Assembly (NCBI GenBank): GCA_963693365.1
Contig: CAVNZM010000004.1
Span: forward strand, 2,542,001-2,606,000
Reading direction: 5' to 3'
Length of the DNA: 64,000 bases
DNA from: Amoebidium appalachense
Taxonomy: Eukaryota; Ichthyosporea
Within the stretch, counting starts at the first letter, position 1. The number at the start of each line of letters is the position of its first letter. The position numbers were made by a program, and so were the translations under genes. Positions 1 to 10,125 of the stretch are shown here, one piece after another. A model generated the notes under the pieces. It was not told where the DNA came from. It saw only the letters and a program-made list of their open reading frames with translations, and ran no database searches.

Positions 1-965
<965 letters not shown>

Positions 966-1550
966 TTACAGGCCCAGGTTTACAACAGTTGTTAGATAGA
1001 AAGGAGGCAACTTCTGCTTCAAGGAAATTTGTTTAGGGGTTAAACGCTCTAGTTCTCTCTTTCTTGATCCAAGCGGCGAGAAGGGGTAAACCGTATTCAC
1101 ATGCCGGGAAGACAAAGTGCGAATAAATGTAAGTCTAATAGAAGGATGGAGGGGTGTGTCTCTAAAAATATTAGCCGAGAAGAAAGCTAACCGCTTACGA
1201 GCCAACTCTACCCTCTTTTCGACCATATGGGAAAACAAAACACCAACAGAATTAACCGGAACACCAAGATATTTGTATTCTGGAACTATAGGTGCAGGTT
1301 TAGATGACAATGTAAATGTGTGTAAATTATTAGCTATATCAGGTACAAGAACACCACATTTGTCTATGTTAAGGGTCATAAGGTTTGCCTTGCACCACTC
1401 TGACACTACATCGAACAGTCTTTGCAGGCATCTAGGGGTACGGGCAAGGAGGGACAGATCATCAGCATAGAGATGCTGCACCAGCTCTTCCGCGGATCCA
1501 GTTAATTCAGCTGCAGGATGTTGATGTTTTATATCAACAGCATCCTTTGT
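966..1550 (-). pseudogene. Non-LTR retrotransposon (LINE) reverse-transcriptase fragment
   Basis: The minus-strand frame carries the reverse-transcriptase palm signature HLYADDLSLLA, in which the YADD box holds the catalytic aspartates. It is followed by CLQRLFDVVSEWCKANLMTL and then by a YKYLGVPV block, the order typical of LINE-type reverse transcriptases. Upstream fingers, an endonuclease and an ORF1 are missing, so this is a fragment of the palm/thumb region only. The frame runs on into a C/G tract near 1620, where it loses similarity. It is probably a 5'-truncated dead copy. The family assignment rests on motif order; clade (Jockey, CR1, L1) cannot be decided by eye. Confidence 0.75.
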
Positions 1551-2638
1551 GTTTGGGTGTTTTACCTCCTTTTGACCTTGCATGGGTGGCTTATATAAGG
1601 TGTGGAGCACATGCTGCCCCCCCCCCCCCTCCCCCCCTCTCCCCCGTGGGGAAAAAGCCACTGAGAACAAGATTGGGGGTAAAAAATTAATAAATTAAGG
1701 GTCTCTTTCTCTCTCTAATTTTCCTCCCCCTCAGTCAGGCTGAAACTCCCTCCTCAAAAAGGTTTTCTCCCCATCACCATGCATCTAGCCGCTTTTTATG
1801 CATGTGCCAAGTTGGTAGATATCGATGGCCATAGGCAGCTGTGCGCAGCCTGGTTTCAGCCTCCGCAGGTGGTGTCACTGAATTGAATAGAGATCTTCTC
1901 TTCTGCATACACCCAACTGCAGCATCAAGAGTTTATCTTTACTGATTGGCAATCACTACTCCGACGGCAGGATGTTCACTGCTGGTGGAACTGTAAACAA
2001 GGGATGGGCCAGGCGCCCCCTAAGGTTATAAATGCACATTGACCGTTTTACCAGTGGGCCCTGGAACATTCGATCGATGGCCCCCCTTAGGGCCGCCCGC
2101 TGGAGCTTGGAGCAGCTACCAAAAAATAATAACCAAAAAAGCCCTCGTTACAAAAGCATCTCCCATGTGCCCTCTCTGCCTCCCTGATGATTGCCGCCGT
2201 CTTCCGGGCAGCGGCAAGACTGCACAGGCACAAAATGGAACCACGGCAGTCCACTGCTCCATGTCTTTCAGTGAGCAGGTGCAGATGCACAGTATACATA
2301 CGTATTGTGTTTATACATATCCGTCTCACAGTTGACTCCTCGGCCGGCGGCTGGGTGTGCATGTGCTCCGAGTGGCTCACTGGCAGTCACGGGAGCCTGT
2401 TCACCCTATACACTTTGACTAGATTTCACCTTTTAGGGGTGTGTTTGTGCCTTAGTGTACATTAAAAGGGGTGTGTGAACAGGCAAATTGAGGCAATTTT
2501 CGGCAGCTTTTTACGCAAAAATATCAACCATGGAACTGAATGCAAAATAATCCCCCAACACTGTTGGCTACGGGGTGTCATGGTGCTAACTCAAAATTTC
2601 CAGATTTGATATTTCGAGTTTTACCTCTTTCCCTACGG
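1551..2638. other. Intergenic stretch without a recognised gene
   Basis: Mixed unique-looking sequence with a C/T tract near 1618-1645. Open frames on both strands at 2039-2465 overlap one another and have no recognisable domain. The last ~25 nt (about 2614-2638) match the tail of the satellite unit found right of the retrotransposon. Confidence 0.6.
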
Positions 2639-2643
2639 GTGTC
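2639..2643 (+). repeat. Target-site duplication (left), GTGTC
   Basis: GTGTC directly precedes the 5' LTR and is repeated directly after the 3' LTR at 9642-9646. A 5-bp direct repeat flanking both LTRs is the normal product of a copia-type integrase. Confidence 0.93.
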
Positions 2644-3516
2644 TGTTGGAATACGTCACCATGTATGACAGCAAGAGCCTTGAAGTATGTATGTGTCCTA
2701 GCTTGTTTGTATTCGTGTCTGCTTTCCCTCTTTGTGCTCTCTCTCTCTCTCTCTCTCCCCCCCCCCCCCCCCCCCCCCCCCCCCGTATCTCTCTCTCCCT
2801 TGTTTCTGTGGGCACAGATATCTGTAGATCTGTGCACACCTGGCTCTCTTGCCTGATAAGAACTTATTGTGTTTTATTTCTGTTTGCTCTCCTCTGTTTA
2901 TCTGAGAGGTAGCGTGATTGGCTAGCCTCACTCGTTGTCTTTCCTTTATTTCAAAATGGCCTAGTTTTGTTCTCAAAAGGATGGCTCGCCAATAGTCGCG
3001 AGCGAGTACATCTGTAGATTGTGTTGTGCATTCCTGTCTATTAATATATGTGTGTTGTGATTGGACAATAGATATATATGGAATTCGGTTTATTGCAAAG
3101 TGTCTTCACTTTGAGAGTGTCGACTGTTAGGAAATATATGTATTTAAATAAGTTTCTTTATAGAGACGAACATAAATATATATGTGAGTTAATAGTGACT
3201 AGATGTATAATTACTTAATTTATTTAAGTAAGAGTTTCTACACTTTAGTTTTATCGGAAGTTGGAATGCGTATGCTCTGTCGGAATGTGTTTTTCTATCT
3301 TCTGATAGAACCGATTGGTTCTCCCTCTTTAGTTGTGATAAGGTGATAAGTCGCAAGTACAAAAGGAACCGAAAGCACAATAAAGATTTAGTTGTTGTTT
3401 GAAATCTTTTCAATGTCTCGTGAACAACTCCGATTGCCCTCTCATTAATGTGTTAGTCGTGTTTTACATGACACCTCTGTGCACTCTGCTCCCTTAGACC
3501 CGTACAAAAAACAACA
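2644..3516 (+). repeat. 5' long terminal repeat of the copia element
   Basis: Begins TGTTGGAATACG and ends ACAACA. It contains a CT/C microsatellite (about 2740-2784), an AT-rich block around 3040-3085 that could supply promoter elements, and AATAAA at 3379-3384, where the R region polyadenylation signal would be expected. Its C tract is longer than in the 3' copy, and it ends with A6 where the 3' copy has A5. Confidence 0.95.
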
Positions 3517-3634
3517 GGTTAAAGGCCCATTTTCGCACGCTCTCGCAACACATACTCTCGCTGCAATCAAAAATATTCAAATTTGAATACGGATCTGATT
3601 CCTCTCTCACGCATCATCTGACTGATTGATCACC

Positions 3635-6238
3635 ATGTCGGAGAAACCTGCGTATCTCAACCTCACCCCCTGGAAAGGGGATGACACCACGGACAAGAAG
3701 TCCGGCAAACGTCTCACCTATTATGAGTGGGAACCCGTCATCTTCCGGTACCTACGTACCACCACCGCGGCCAAATTAGTGCCCGTCATCAAGGCCCCCG
3801 AGTGGGTCGACCCTTCCGACGAGAATGAGTGGCACGGCTACGACACTGAGGAGGCCTACACCGAGGCTTCCAACCTCCTTGAACAGATGTTTACTCAACT
3901 CGTCTCCAATGATGAGCTGTATAACTCTGGTCAAATCCACGATGATGTGTCACCTGCCCAAGCTTTCCACAACCTCCGTATGACCTATGCGGCTGAACGT
4001 GAAGATCGTGCTCGTCAAATCCTCCTCGACTACCATGAGCTTGAACTCAAAGACTTCAAGACCGTCACGGCCTACCTCACCATGGCACGCCGTCTGTGCA
4101 CTACCCTGCACATCCTCGAAGAGCCCATTCCTCACAAGACTATGGTTGATAACTTCTTCATCCACCTCAAGAAGAACCGTAAGTTAGTTTGTACCGACAT
4201 CCAGGCCATGATTGCCGACTACTTCCGTCGTACCATTAACTACGAGACCTACAACCGTCTAATCAGTGACATCAGAGCTGCAGAGATCCGTGAAGGTCTC
4301 ATCGACTCTGGGTCCGGGTCCTCCTCCACCGTCCGAACAGCACGTGCCCTGCAAAGCCGTGTACTCACCAAGGACGACCTCAGACACCGGATCCCCCGAC
4401 GTGACAGCTCCGTCTCCCGTCACCCCCGCGGTCGTCCCACCGATCGATCCCCCTCAGTTGACCGTGATTACTCACGGTCCCGTTCCCCCGGCTATTGTTC
4501 CCGGTCACCCTACCCCCCACGTAAAGGGGGTAACCGTCATTCCCAGCCACCCCGAGCCAAGACCACTGGCTCCCTCGACTGTGCCTACTGTCACGAAGAC
4601 CATCATGTCACACAGTGTGACAAACCTGGCTGCTCAATTGCCCGTCGTCACCGTGCCAACACCAAGTCTGGAAAAGAGGTGCATTTTGCCCTCGTGTCCA
4701 CCACGGCCTCCCTACCCATGGACCCCTGCTGGGACTCGGCTTCAAACGTCCACGTGTGCCCAGTAAAAGAGTACTTCTCTACTCTTGAGCCATGCCCCCC
4801 GACTGACGTCCACGGCCTCGGCATCGTCACTGCACATCACCGTGGTGTCATCAACCTGGCCGTCACCTACAACGGAGTAACATCAGTACTGAGCCTCAAC
4901 ACCCTCTATGTACCCGACTCCCCAGCCTTCCTGATATCACCCTCAATGGCCTCCAAGTCGGGTCTCCTTGCCCACCTCGATGATGAGGATGCATTCCCAT
5001 CATACCTCTACACTCGTGGTGGCAACATCGTGTGTTCCCTCACAGGCACAGATGGACTGTACTTCATCACTGACTATGAGATACGTCCCTCCATCCCTCG
5101 GACCGTCACTCCTCTGGTAGCCAACGTCAAGGTAAACAATGATCCTCAGCTCTGGCACCACCGTCTCGGTCATCGTGCCCTGTCCACCCTCACCAAGATG
5201 GTGAGAGGTGACCTCGTGACAGGCCTCCCCTCATCCCTCTCAGTGGCTGACACCACTGACTGCTTCGGTTGTGTCTCCGGCAAGACCACCAAAGCCCCAT
5301 TCTCCGGCACCAGAACCCAGTGCCCCTTCCCCGGTGCCAAGTGGCACATGGACTTCTTCGAGCCTCCCTGTGCCTCCTATGGTGGCTACAAGGTGGCCCT
5401 CGTGTGTACCTGTGATGCCTCCGGCTACACCATCGTGTACCTCCTCCGTGATCGATCCGAAACTCTCGAATACGTCAAGGCCCTGGTTGAGACTACTGAC
5501 AAGCAACCCGACAAGGTGGTGACCCACTTCCGTTCAGACTCTGGGTCCGAGTTCACCTCCCACGCTATGGAGCAGTACTGCCAGTCCAAGGGCATCATTC
5601 AGGAATTTGCCCCGGTTGACTGCCCCCAACTCAACGGCTTCGTTGAACGTAAGATGAGGGATCTGCAGGAGATCGTTCGGTGCTTCCTTCATCAGGACAA
5701 GGCCGACTCCCTTTCCCCCAAACTGTGGGGAGCTGCTCTCAAGCATGCTGCCTACATCATCAACGTGACCCCGGCCAGAGCTGCCAATGGCCGTACACCG
5801 TTTGAAATTTTCTACGGCGTCAAGCCTGACATCTCCCACCTGCACGTGTTCGGCTGCCCAGCCTATGTACACGTCCCTGCATCCAAACGAGACAAGTTGG
5901 CCTCTACCGTCAAACTCGGCACCTACGTGGGCTGGGATATCACCAACAAAGCCCACAAGATCATGAATCTACGTGGCAACACGGTCAACCTCTACCGCGA
6001 TGTCGTCTTCGACGAATCACAATTCACCACGGCATCCAATCAGCTTTCTGTGCAGGCCACCAATCAGACGACCTCAATCGATTCATCCCTGCATTCCGGA
6101 AATTCCAATTCCGATGACGATGAAATTCCGTCGGTGATTATCCGTCGTTCCCCCCGTCGTGTACCTGCCCCCGTGGCTCCACCCACCCCCCCCCCCCACC
6201 GGTCAGCAACCCCTGCTGCCGGCCCCTGCCGTCAATGA
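3635..6238 (+). CDS. copia Gag-protease-integrase (first part of Gag-Pol)
   Basis: The ATG at 3635 sits in a CACC context, and the frame gives 867 residues. Residues 1-240 are the Gag capsid-like region. About 260-310 is Arg/Ser-rich. A CX2C...H...C zinc knuckle lies at about 316-328. The protease active site at about 367 reads DSAS rather than the usual DSG. Integrase has an HHRLGH...CFGC zinc-binding module from about 508 and a catalytic triad at D573, D635 and E671, giving D-x61-D-x35-E. Integrase inserts the cDNA, Gag packages the RNA, and the protease matures both. The frame breaks in a C12 run at 6186-6197 and stops at 6236. A proline-rich linker continues in another frame to about 6460. 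Codons strongly favour C in third position. Confidence 0.93.
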   Translation: MSEKPAYLNLTPWKGDDTTDKKSGKRLTYYEWEPVIFRYLRTTTAAKLVPVIKAPEWVDPSDENEWHGYDTEEAYTEASNLLEQMFTQLVSNDELYNSGQIHDDVSPAQAFHNLRMTYAAEREDRARQILLDYHELELKDFKTVTAYLTMARRLCTTLHILEEPIPHKTMVDNFFIHLKKNRKLVCTDIQAMIADYFRRTINYETYNRLISDIRAAEIREGLIDSGSGSSSTVRTARALQSRVLTKDDLRHRIPRRDSSVSRHPRGRPTDRSPSVDRDYSRSRSPGYCSRSPYPPRKGGNRHSQPPRAKTTGSLDCAYCHEDHHVTQCDKPGCSIARRHRANTKSGKEVHFALVSTTASLPMDPCWDSASNVHVCPVKEYFSTLEPCPPTDVHGLGIVTAHHRGVINLAVTYNGVTSVLSLNTLYVPDSPAFLISPSMASKSGLLAHLDDEDAFPSYLYTRGGNIVCSLTGTDGLYFITDYEIRPSIPRTVTPLVANVKVNNDPQLWHHRLGHRALSTLTKMVRGDLVTGLPSSLSVADTTDCFGCVSGKTTKAPFSGTRTQCPFPGAKWHMDFFEPPCASYGGYKVALVCTCDASGYTIVYLLRDRSETLEYVKALVETTDKQPDKVVTHFRSDSGSEFTSHAMEQYCQSKGIIQEFAPVDCPQLNGFVERKMRDLQEIVRCFLHQDKADSLSPKLWGAALKHAAYIINVTPARAANGRTPFEIFYGVKPDISHLHVFGCPAYVHVPASKRDKLASTVKLGTYVGWDITNKAHKIMNLRGNTVNLYRDVVFDESQFTTASNQLSVQATNQTTSIDSSLHSGNSNSDDDEIPSVIIRRSPRRVPAPVAPPTPPPHRSATPAAGPCRQ

Positions 6239-6496
6239 CCACGTACCTGGTCATCTCACCCCGGTTCGTCCTGGGTCTCCGGAGTTCCACTCGGCCCCGT
6301 CCAGCCCCGTGTTATCCAACTCCCCCCTCAACACGGCACCCATTCCTGGCTTCCAGGCCCCCATCCCCGACCACCGAGTGTCTGTCCCAGACACCCCCCC
6401 GGCCCCTGAGCCCCTCCGTACCGTCCCCCGTCGTTCCTCCCGTCTCTCCTCTCGGCCTGCCATGGCTATGGTGAGCATCTCCCACCCAGCCTTGAT

Positions 6497-7640
6497 GTGT
6501 CTCAGCTGCCCCGGTCAATTCAGAAGCTGTGCTCCGGCACCAAGGGTGATGAAGTGGTGACTGCCCTCACTGCCGAGTACAAGGCTTTCATCGACAAGGA
6601 CATCTTCGACGTAGTTGAGCCCCCCTCCGATGCCAACATCATCCGATTCAAGTGGATTGTCACGGAGAAGGTCCTCAACTCTGCTGGTGACACCAAGATC
6701 AAGGGTCGTGGTGTGGCCAAGGGTTTCACCCAAGTCTACGGTGTTGACTACGGTGAAAACTCTTCCCCCGTCGTCATGTCCTCCTCCGTCCGTGCCCTGC
6801 TTGCCCTCGGTGTGCAACAGGACCACGAGATCCATCAACTCGACATCAGCACGGCCTTCCTCAACAGCCCCCTCGACGAGACTTTGTACATGGAGCAACC
6901 TCCTGGTTTTATCCTCCCTGGCACTGAACACAAAGTCTGGAAACTCAAGAAGGCCATCTACGGACTCAAGCAGGCATCCCTGGCATGGTACGAGTTCTTC
7001 AACTCCATTCTCATTGCCCACGGCCTCACCCGTCTCCGTTCCGATCCGTGTGTCTACTTCCGTCAGTTCCCCAATGGGCACATCATCCGTTCGGGCAACT
7101 ACGTTGATGATGCCATCATCACCTGCACACGGAACTCCACCATCATGCAGGGGCTTGTTCGTCACATCACGAAGTCTGCCGAGTGCAAGGTCGGTCTGCC
7201 AGACATCTTCCTCGGCACCCAACTGCTGTACACCCGTGACTCCCTCAAGCTGCTGCAGTCCTCCTACATCAAGGACATCATCACCGACTTCAACCTGGTC
7301 GATGCCAAGCCTAAGGCAACCCCTATTCCCGTGGGCACCATCATCAACGAGACCTCCCTCTCATCCCTGCCCACCACCGTCCCCTACCGTGAACTCCTCG
7401 GCCGTCTGCTGTGGGTTGCTCGGTGCTCCCGGCCTGACATCTCGTATGCCATTGGCTACCTCGGCCGATTCAGCTCCAAGCCCACCAAGACTGCCTGGGA
7501 GCTTCTCCTCCGTGTCGTTCGTTACCTGCTCGGCACCATCAACCTCGGCCTCTACTACAAGAAGAAGGCCCCCAACAGCAAGGTGCCCATCCTTGAGTGC
7601 TACTCGGATTCTGACTTTGCTGGTTGCCCCACCACCCCGT
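6497..7640 (+). CDS. copia reverse transcriptase (pol continuation)
   Basis: This frame resumes the polyprotein after the proline-rich linker. It carries the usual copia reverse-transcriptase blocks: FKWIVTEKV near the start, QLDISTAFLNSPL (the first catalytic aspartate), KLKKAIYGLKQ, and the YVDD box at about 7100-7111. It then enters the RNase H domain at YSDSDFAGC near 7602-7628. There is no independent start codon in a good context; it is part of Gag-Pol, and 6497 is only the practical left limit. The open frame formally runs to 7732, but after about 7637 it has left the true frame. Confidence 0.92.
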
Positions 7641-8057
7641 CGTTCCACGTCTGGGTACGTCATCCTCCTCGAAGGCTCCCCCGTCACCTACCACTCCAAG
7701 CTGCAGACGATCACTGCAACTTCCACGTGTGAGGCCGAGCTCCTGGCCCTCAATGCTGCCGTGCAAGATGTTGTCTGGCACCGTGATCTACTAAAGGAGC
7801 TGGGCTACCCCGTGACCGAGCCCACCCCCGTGTACTGTGACAATCAGTCCACCATTGCTCTGGTCCACTCCAACACCATCAAGCACCGGACCAAGCACAT
7901 TGCCGTTCGTTACTTCAACACAAAGGACTACATCAACAGTGGGGACGTCACTGTCACCTACATCGACACCAAGAAGAACCTGGCCGACATCTTCACCAAG
8001 CCTCTGGCTGGTCCGGCCCACGACACACACCGTGCCAACCTCAGTCTCCGTGACTGA
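7638..8057 (+). CDS. copia RNase H domain (pol C-terminus)
   Basis: After a one-base shift at a CCCC run near 7635, the RNase H domain continues with TSGYVILL, ATSTCEAELLAL (catalytic Glu), VYCDNQSTIAL (catalytic Asp) and HIAVRYF...ADIFTKPL, the standard end of copia Pol. The stop is at 8055. RNase H removes the RNA strand during reverse transcription. The break is consistent with one extra C relative to the expected frame, so this piece is probably continuous with the upstream frame in intact family members. Confidence 0.92.
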   Translation, partial: RRSTSGYVILLEGSPVTYHSKLQTITATSTCEAELLALNAAVQDVVWHRDLLKELGYPVTEPTPVYCDNQSTIALVHSNTIKHRTKHIAVRYFNTKDYINSGDVTVTYIDTKKNLADIFTKPLAGPAHDTHRANLSLRD

Positions 8058-8321
8058 CCCGTGCACTGGTGTTCATCATCAAGTGGTTTTCTGAGTAGGT
8101 TGGGGCCCTGGACAGCAGTTGACACACCTACGGTGATCAAGATGCCTCCCAACGAAAGTCTACTACTCCTCATCGTTTCTCTTCATCAGTGGGGACTCAG
8201 TCTTCCATCGTCATATGTGTGCATCTTCAGTGGGGATTATTCTCCCCCATCCGTCGTTTATTTATATTCATATCCCACCATATATATTGGTTTTCTTCTA
8301 TATTCGACTTATATATATGTC

Positions 8322-8500
8322 GAACTGGGATGGCGTCCCAGTATAAATAATTATCTATAGCCATGACGTGCTGGTTGACTGCCAGTCTAAACCTAGTCCA
8401 CGGGATGCACCTTCCCCGTGTCTTAACTGGTTGACCACCAGTCTATAAATCAGTCCACAAGATGTTCATGTCTTGTGTTTACCTGGGTGGTCCCCAGTAT
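8322..8500 (+). repeat. Tandem hairpin array in the copia 3' untranslated region
   Basis: Four short inverted repeats of the form CTGG...CCAG lie at 8325-8341, 8371-8385, 8427-8441 and 8483-8497. Each is followed by a similar GTMTAAA-type tail. A second arm pair lies between them: CACGGG/CCCGTG at 8399-8420, and CACAAG/CTTGTG at 8456-8477. The spacing is 45-58 nt, and the paired arms differ in sequence yet stay complementary. No known function; a packaging or RNA-stability structure is possible. Confidence 0.7.
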
Positions 8501-8780
8501 AAACCATTAGCCACCAACACGTCACACATACACTAGTGTTTCCTATATATATATATATATATATCGCCGATAACCACCATGATTTCTTATTTCGAGTCTT
8601 CAGAGGCAACCGTCGTTGTGTGCCTCTTCAGTTTTGATTCTCTCCTTCCCACCTCAAGGATCTTCGGTTTGCATCCTCGAGTGGGGAAACTTGAGTGTGA
8701 CGGCCCCTCCTGTGTTTGGACCTCATCTACCGTCACATCAACAGACACGAGAACACAAACTTCAACCCCTTGAGTGGGGA

Positions 8781-9641
8781 TGTTGGAATACGTCACCATG
8801 TATGACAGCAAGAGCCTTGAAGTATGTATGTGTCCTAGCTTGTTTGTATTCGTGTCTGCTTTCCCTCTTTGTGCTCTCTCTCTCTCTCTCCCCCCCCCCC
8901 CCCCCCCCCCGTATCTCTCTCTCCCTTGTTTCTGTGGGCACAGATATCTGTAGATCTGTGCACACCTGGCTCTCTTGCCTGATAAGAACTTATTGTGTTT
9001 TATTTCTGTTTGCTCTCCTCTGTTTATCTGAGAGGTAGCGTGATTGGCTAGCCTCACTCGTTGTCTTTCCTTTATTTCAAAATGGCCTAGTTTTGTTCTC
9101 AAAAGGATGGCTCGCCAATAGTCGCGAGCGAGTACATCTGTAGATTGTGTTGTGCACTCCTGTCTATTAATATATGTGTGTTGTGATTGGACAATAGATA
9201 TATATGGAATTCGGTTTATTGCAAAGTGTCTTCACTTTGAGAGTGTCGACTGTTAGGAAATATATGTATTTAAATAAGTTTCTTTATAGAGACGAACATA
9301 AATATATATGTGAGTTAATAGTGACTAGATGTATAATTACTTAATTTATTTAAGTAAGAGTTTCTACACTTTAGTTTAATCGGAAGTTGGAATGCGTATG
9401 CTCTGTCGGAATGTGTTTTTCTATCTTCTGATAGAACCGATTGGTTCTCCCTCTTTAGTTGTGATAAGGTGATAAGTCGCAAGTACAAAAGGAACCGAAA
9501 GCACAATAAAGATTTAGTTGTTGTTTGAAATCTTTTCAATGTCTCGTGAACAACTCCGATTGCCCTCTCATTAATGTGTTAGTCGTGTTTTACATGACAC
9601 CTCTGTGCACTCTGCTCCCTTAGACCCGTACAAAAACAACA
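8781..9641 (+). repeat. 3' long terminal repeat of the copia element
   Basis: Same boundaries as the 5' copy (TGTTGG...CAACA). AATAAA at 9505-9510 would serve as the polyadenylation signal of the genomic transcript. The preceding TTGAGTGGGGA at 8770-8780 is the likely polypurine tract priming plus-strand DNA. Confidence 0.95.
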
Positions 9642-10125
9642 GTGTCTGCTACACTGGCTGGCAATGTGACCACTTTAGACTTTTTGTTGAATTCTGTTGG
9701 TCGTCACATTGAACATTTATATGATTTTCACACAGTGTTCAGGTATCATGTCGCGTTTTACATCTTTCCCTACGGGTGTCTGCTACACTGGCTGGCAATG
9801 TGACCACTTTAGACTTTTTGTTGAATTCTGTTGGTCGTCACATTGAGTACTTATATGATTTTCACACAGTGTTCAGGTATCTCAGTATGCACTTGTTACT
9901 GGATAACTCGTGAAGTTTTTATTGTCTTCTTATGTCGCGTTTTACCTCTTTCCCTACGGGTGTCTGCTACACTGGCTGGCAATGTGACCACTTTAGACTT
10001 TTTGTTGAATTCTGTTGGTCGTCACATTGAGTATTTATATGATTTTCACACAGTGTTCAGGTATCTCAGTATGCACTTGTTACTGGATAACTCGTGAAGT
10101 TTTTATTGTCTTCTCAGTATGCCGT
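9642..10125 (+). repeat. Tandem satellite units carrying the retrotransposon insertion
   Basis: Units begin at the motif CCCTACGGGTGTCTGCTACAC and contain CACTTTAGACTTTTTGTTG. Using the end of GTGTC as a marker (9646, 9780, 9964), the unit lengths are 134 and 184 bp. The first unit lacks an internal block of roughly 50 bp (CAGTATGCACTTG...TTGTCTTC) that the other two keep. The copia element entered at GTGTC of the first unit, because the unit's left part (TTTTACCTCTTTCCCTACGG) lies just before the 5' LTR. Confidence 0.9.

Larger units (their letters stand above)
2644..9641 (+). mobile_element. Complete Ty1/copia LTR retrotransposon
   Basis: The element is about 7.0 kb, with LTRs of 873 and 861 bp, each bounded by TGTTG...CAACA, and a GTGTC target duplication. 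The internal part encodes Gag, protease, integrase, reverse transcriptase and RNase H in that order. Integrase upstream of reverse transcriptase is the defining order of the copia (Pseudoviridae) group rather than gypsy. The two LTRs differ by only two substitutions (3031/9156 and 3252/9378) plus length changes in CT, C and A runs, so insertion was recent. Three single-base frame breaks interrupt the polyprotein: in the C12 run at 6186-6197, near 6460-6497, and in a short C run near 7634-7637. They may be real or may be assembly errors. It lies inside a tandem satellite, whose units flank it on both sides. Confidence 0.97.

Noticed and set aside
1117-1470. Plus-strand 117-codon frame
   Set aside because: Antisense to the LINE reverse-transcriptase fragment, which has the diagnostic YADD and YLGVPV blocks.
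6615-7640. Overlapping 480-codon Ser/Pro-rich frame in the retrotransposon
   Set aside because: Out of frame with the reverse transcriptase until about 7640. Only its end, after the frame break, is the true RNase H frame.
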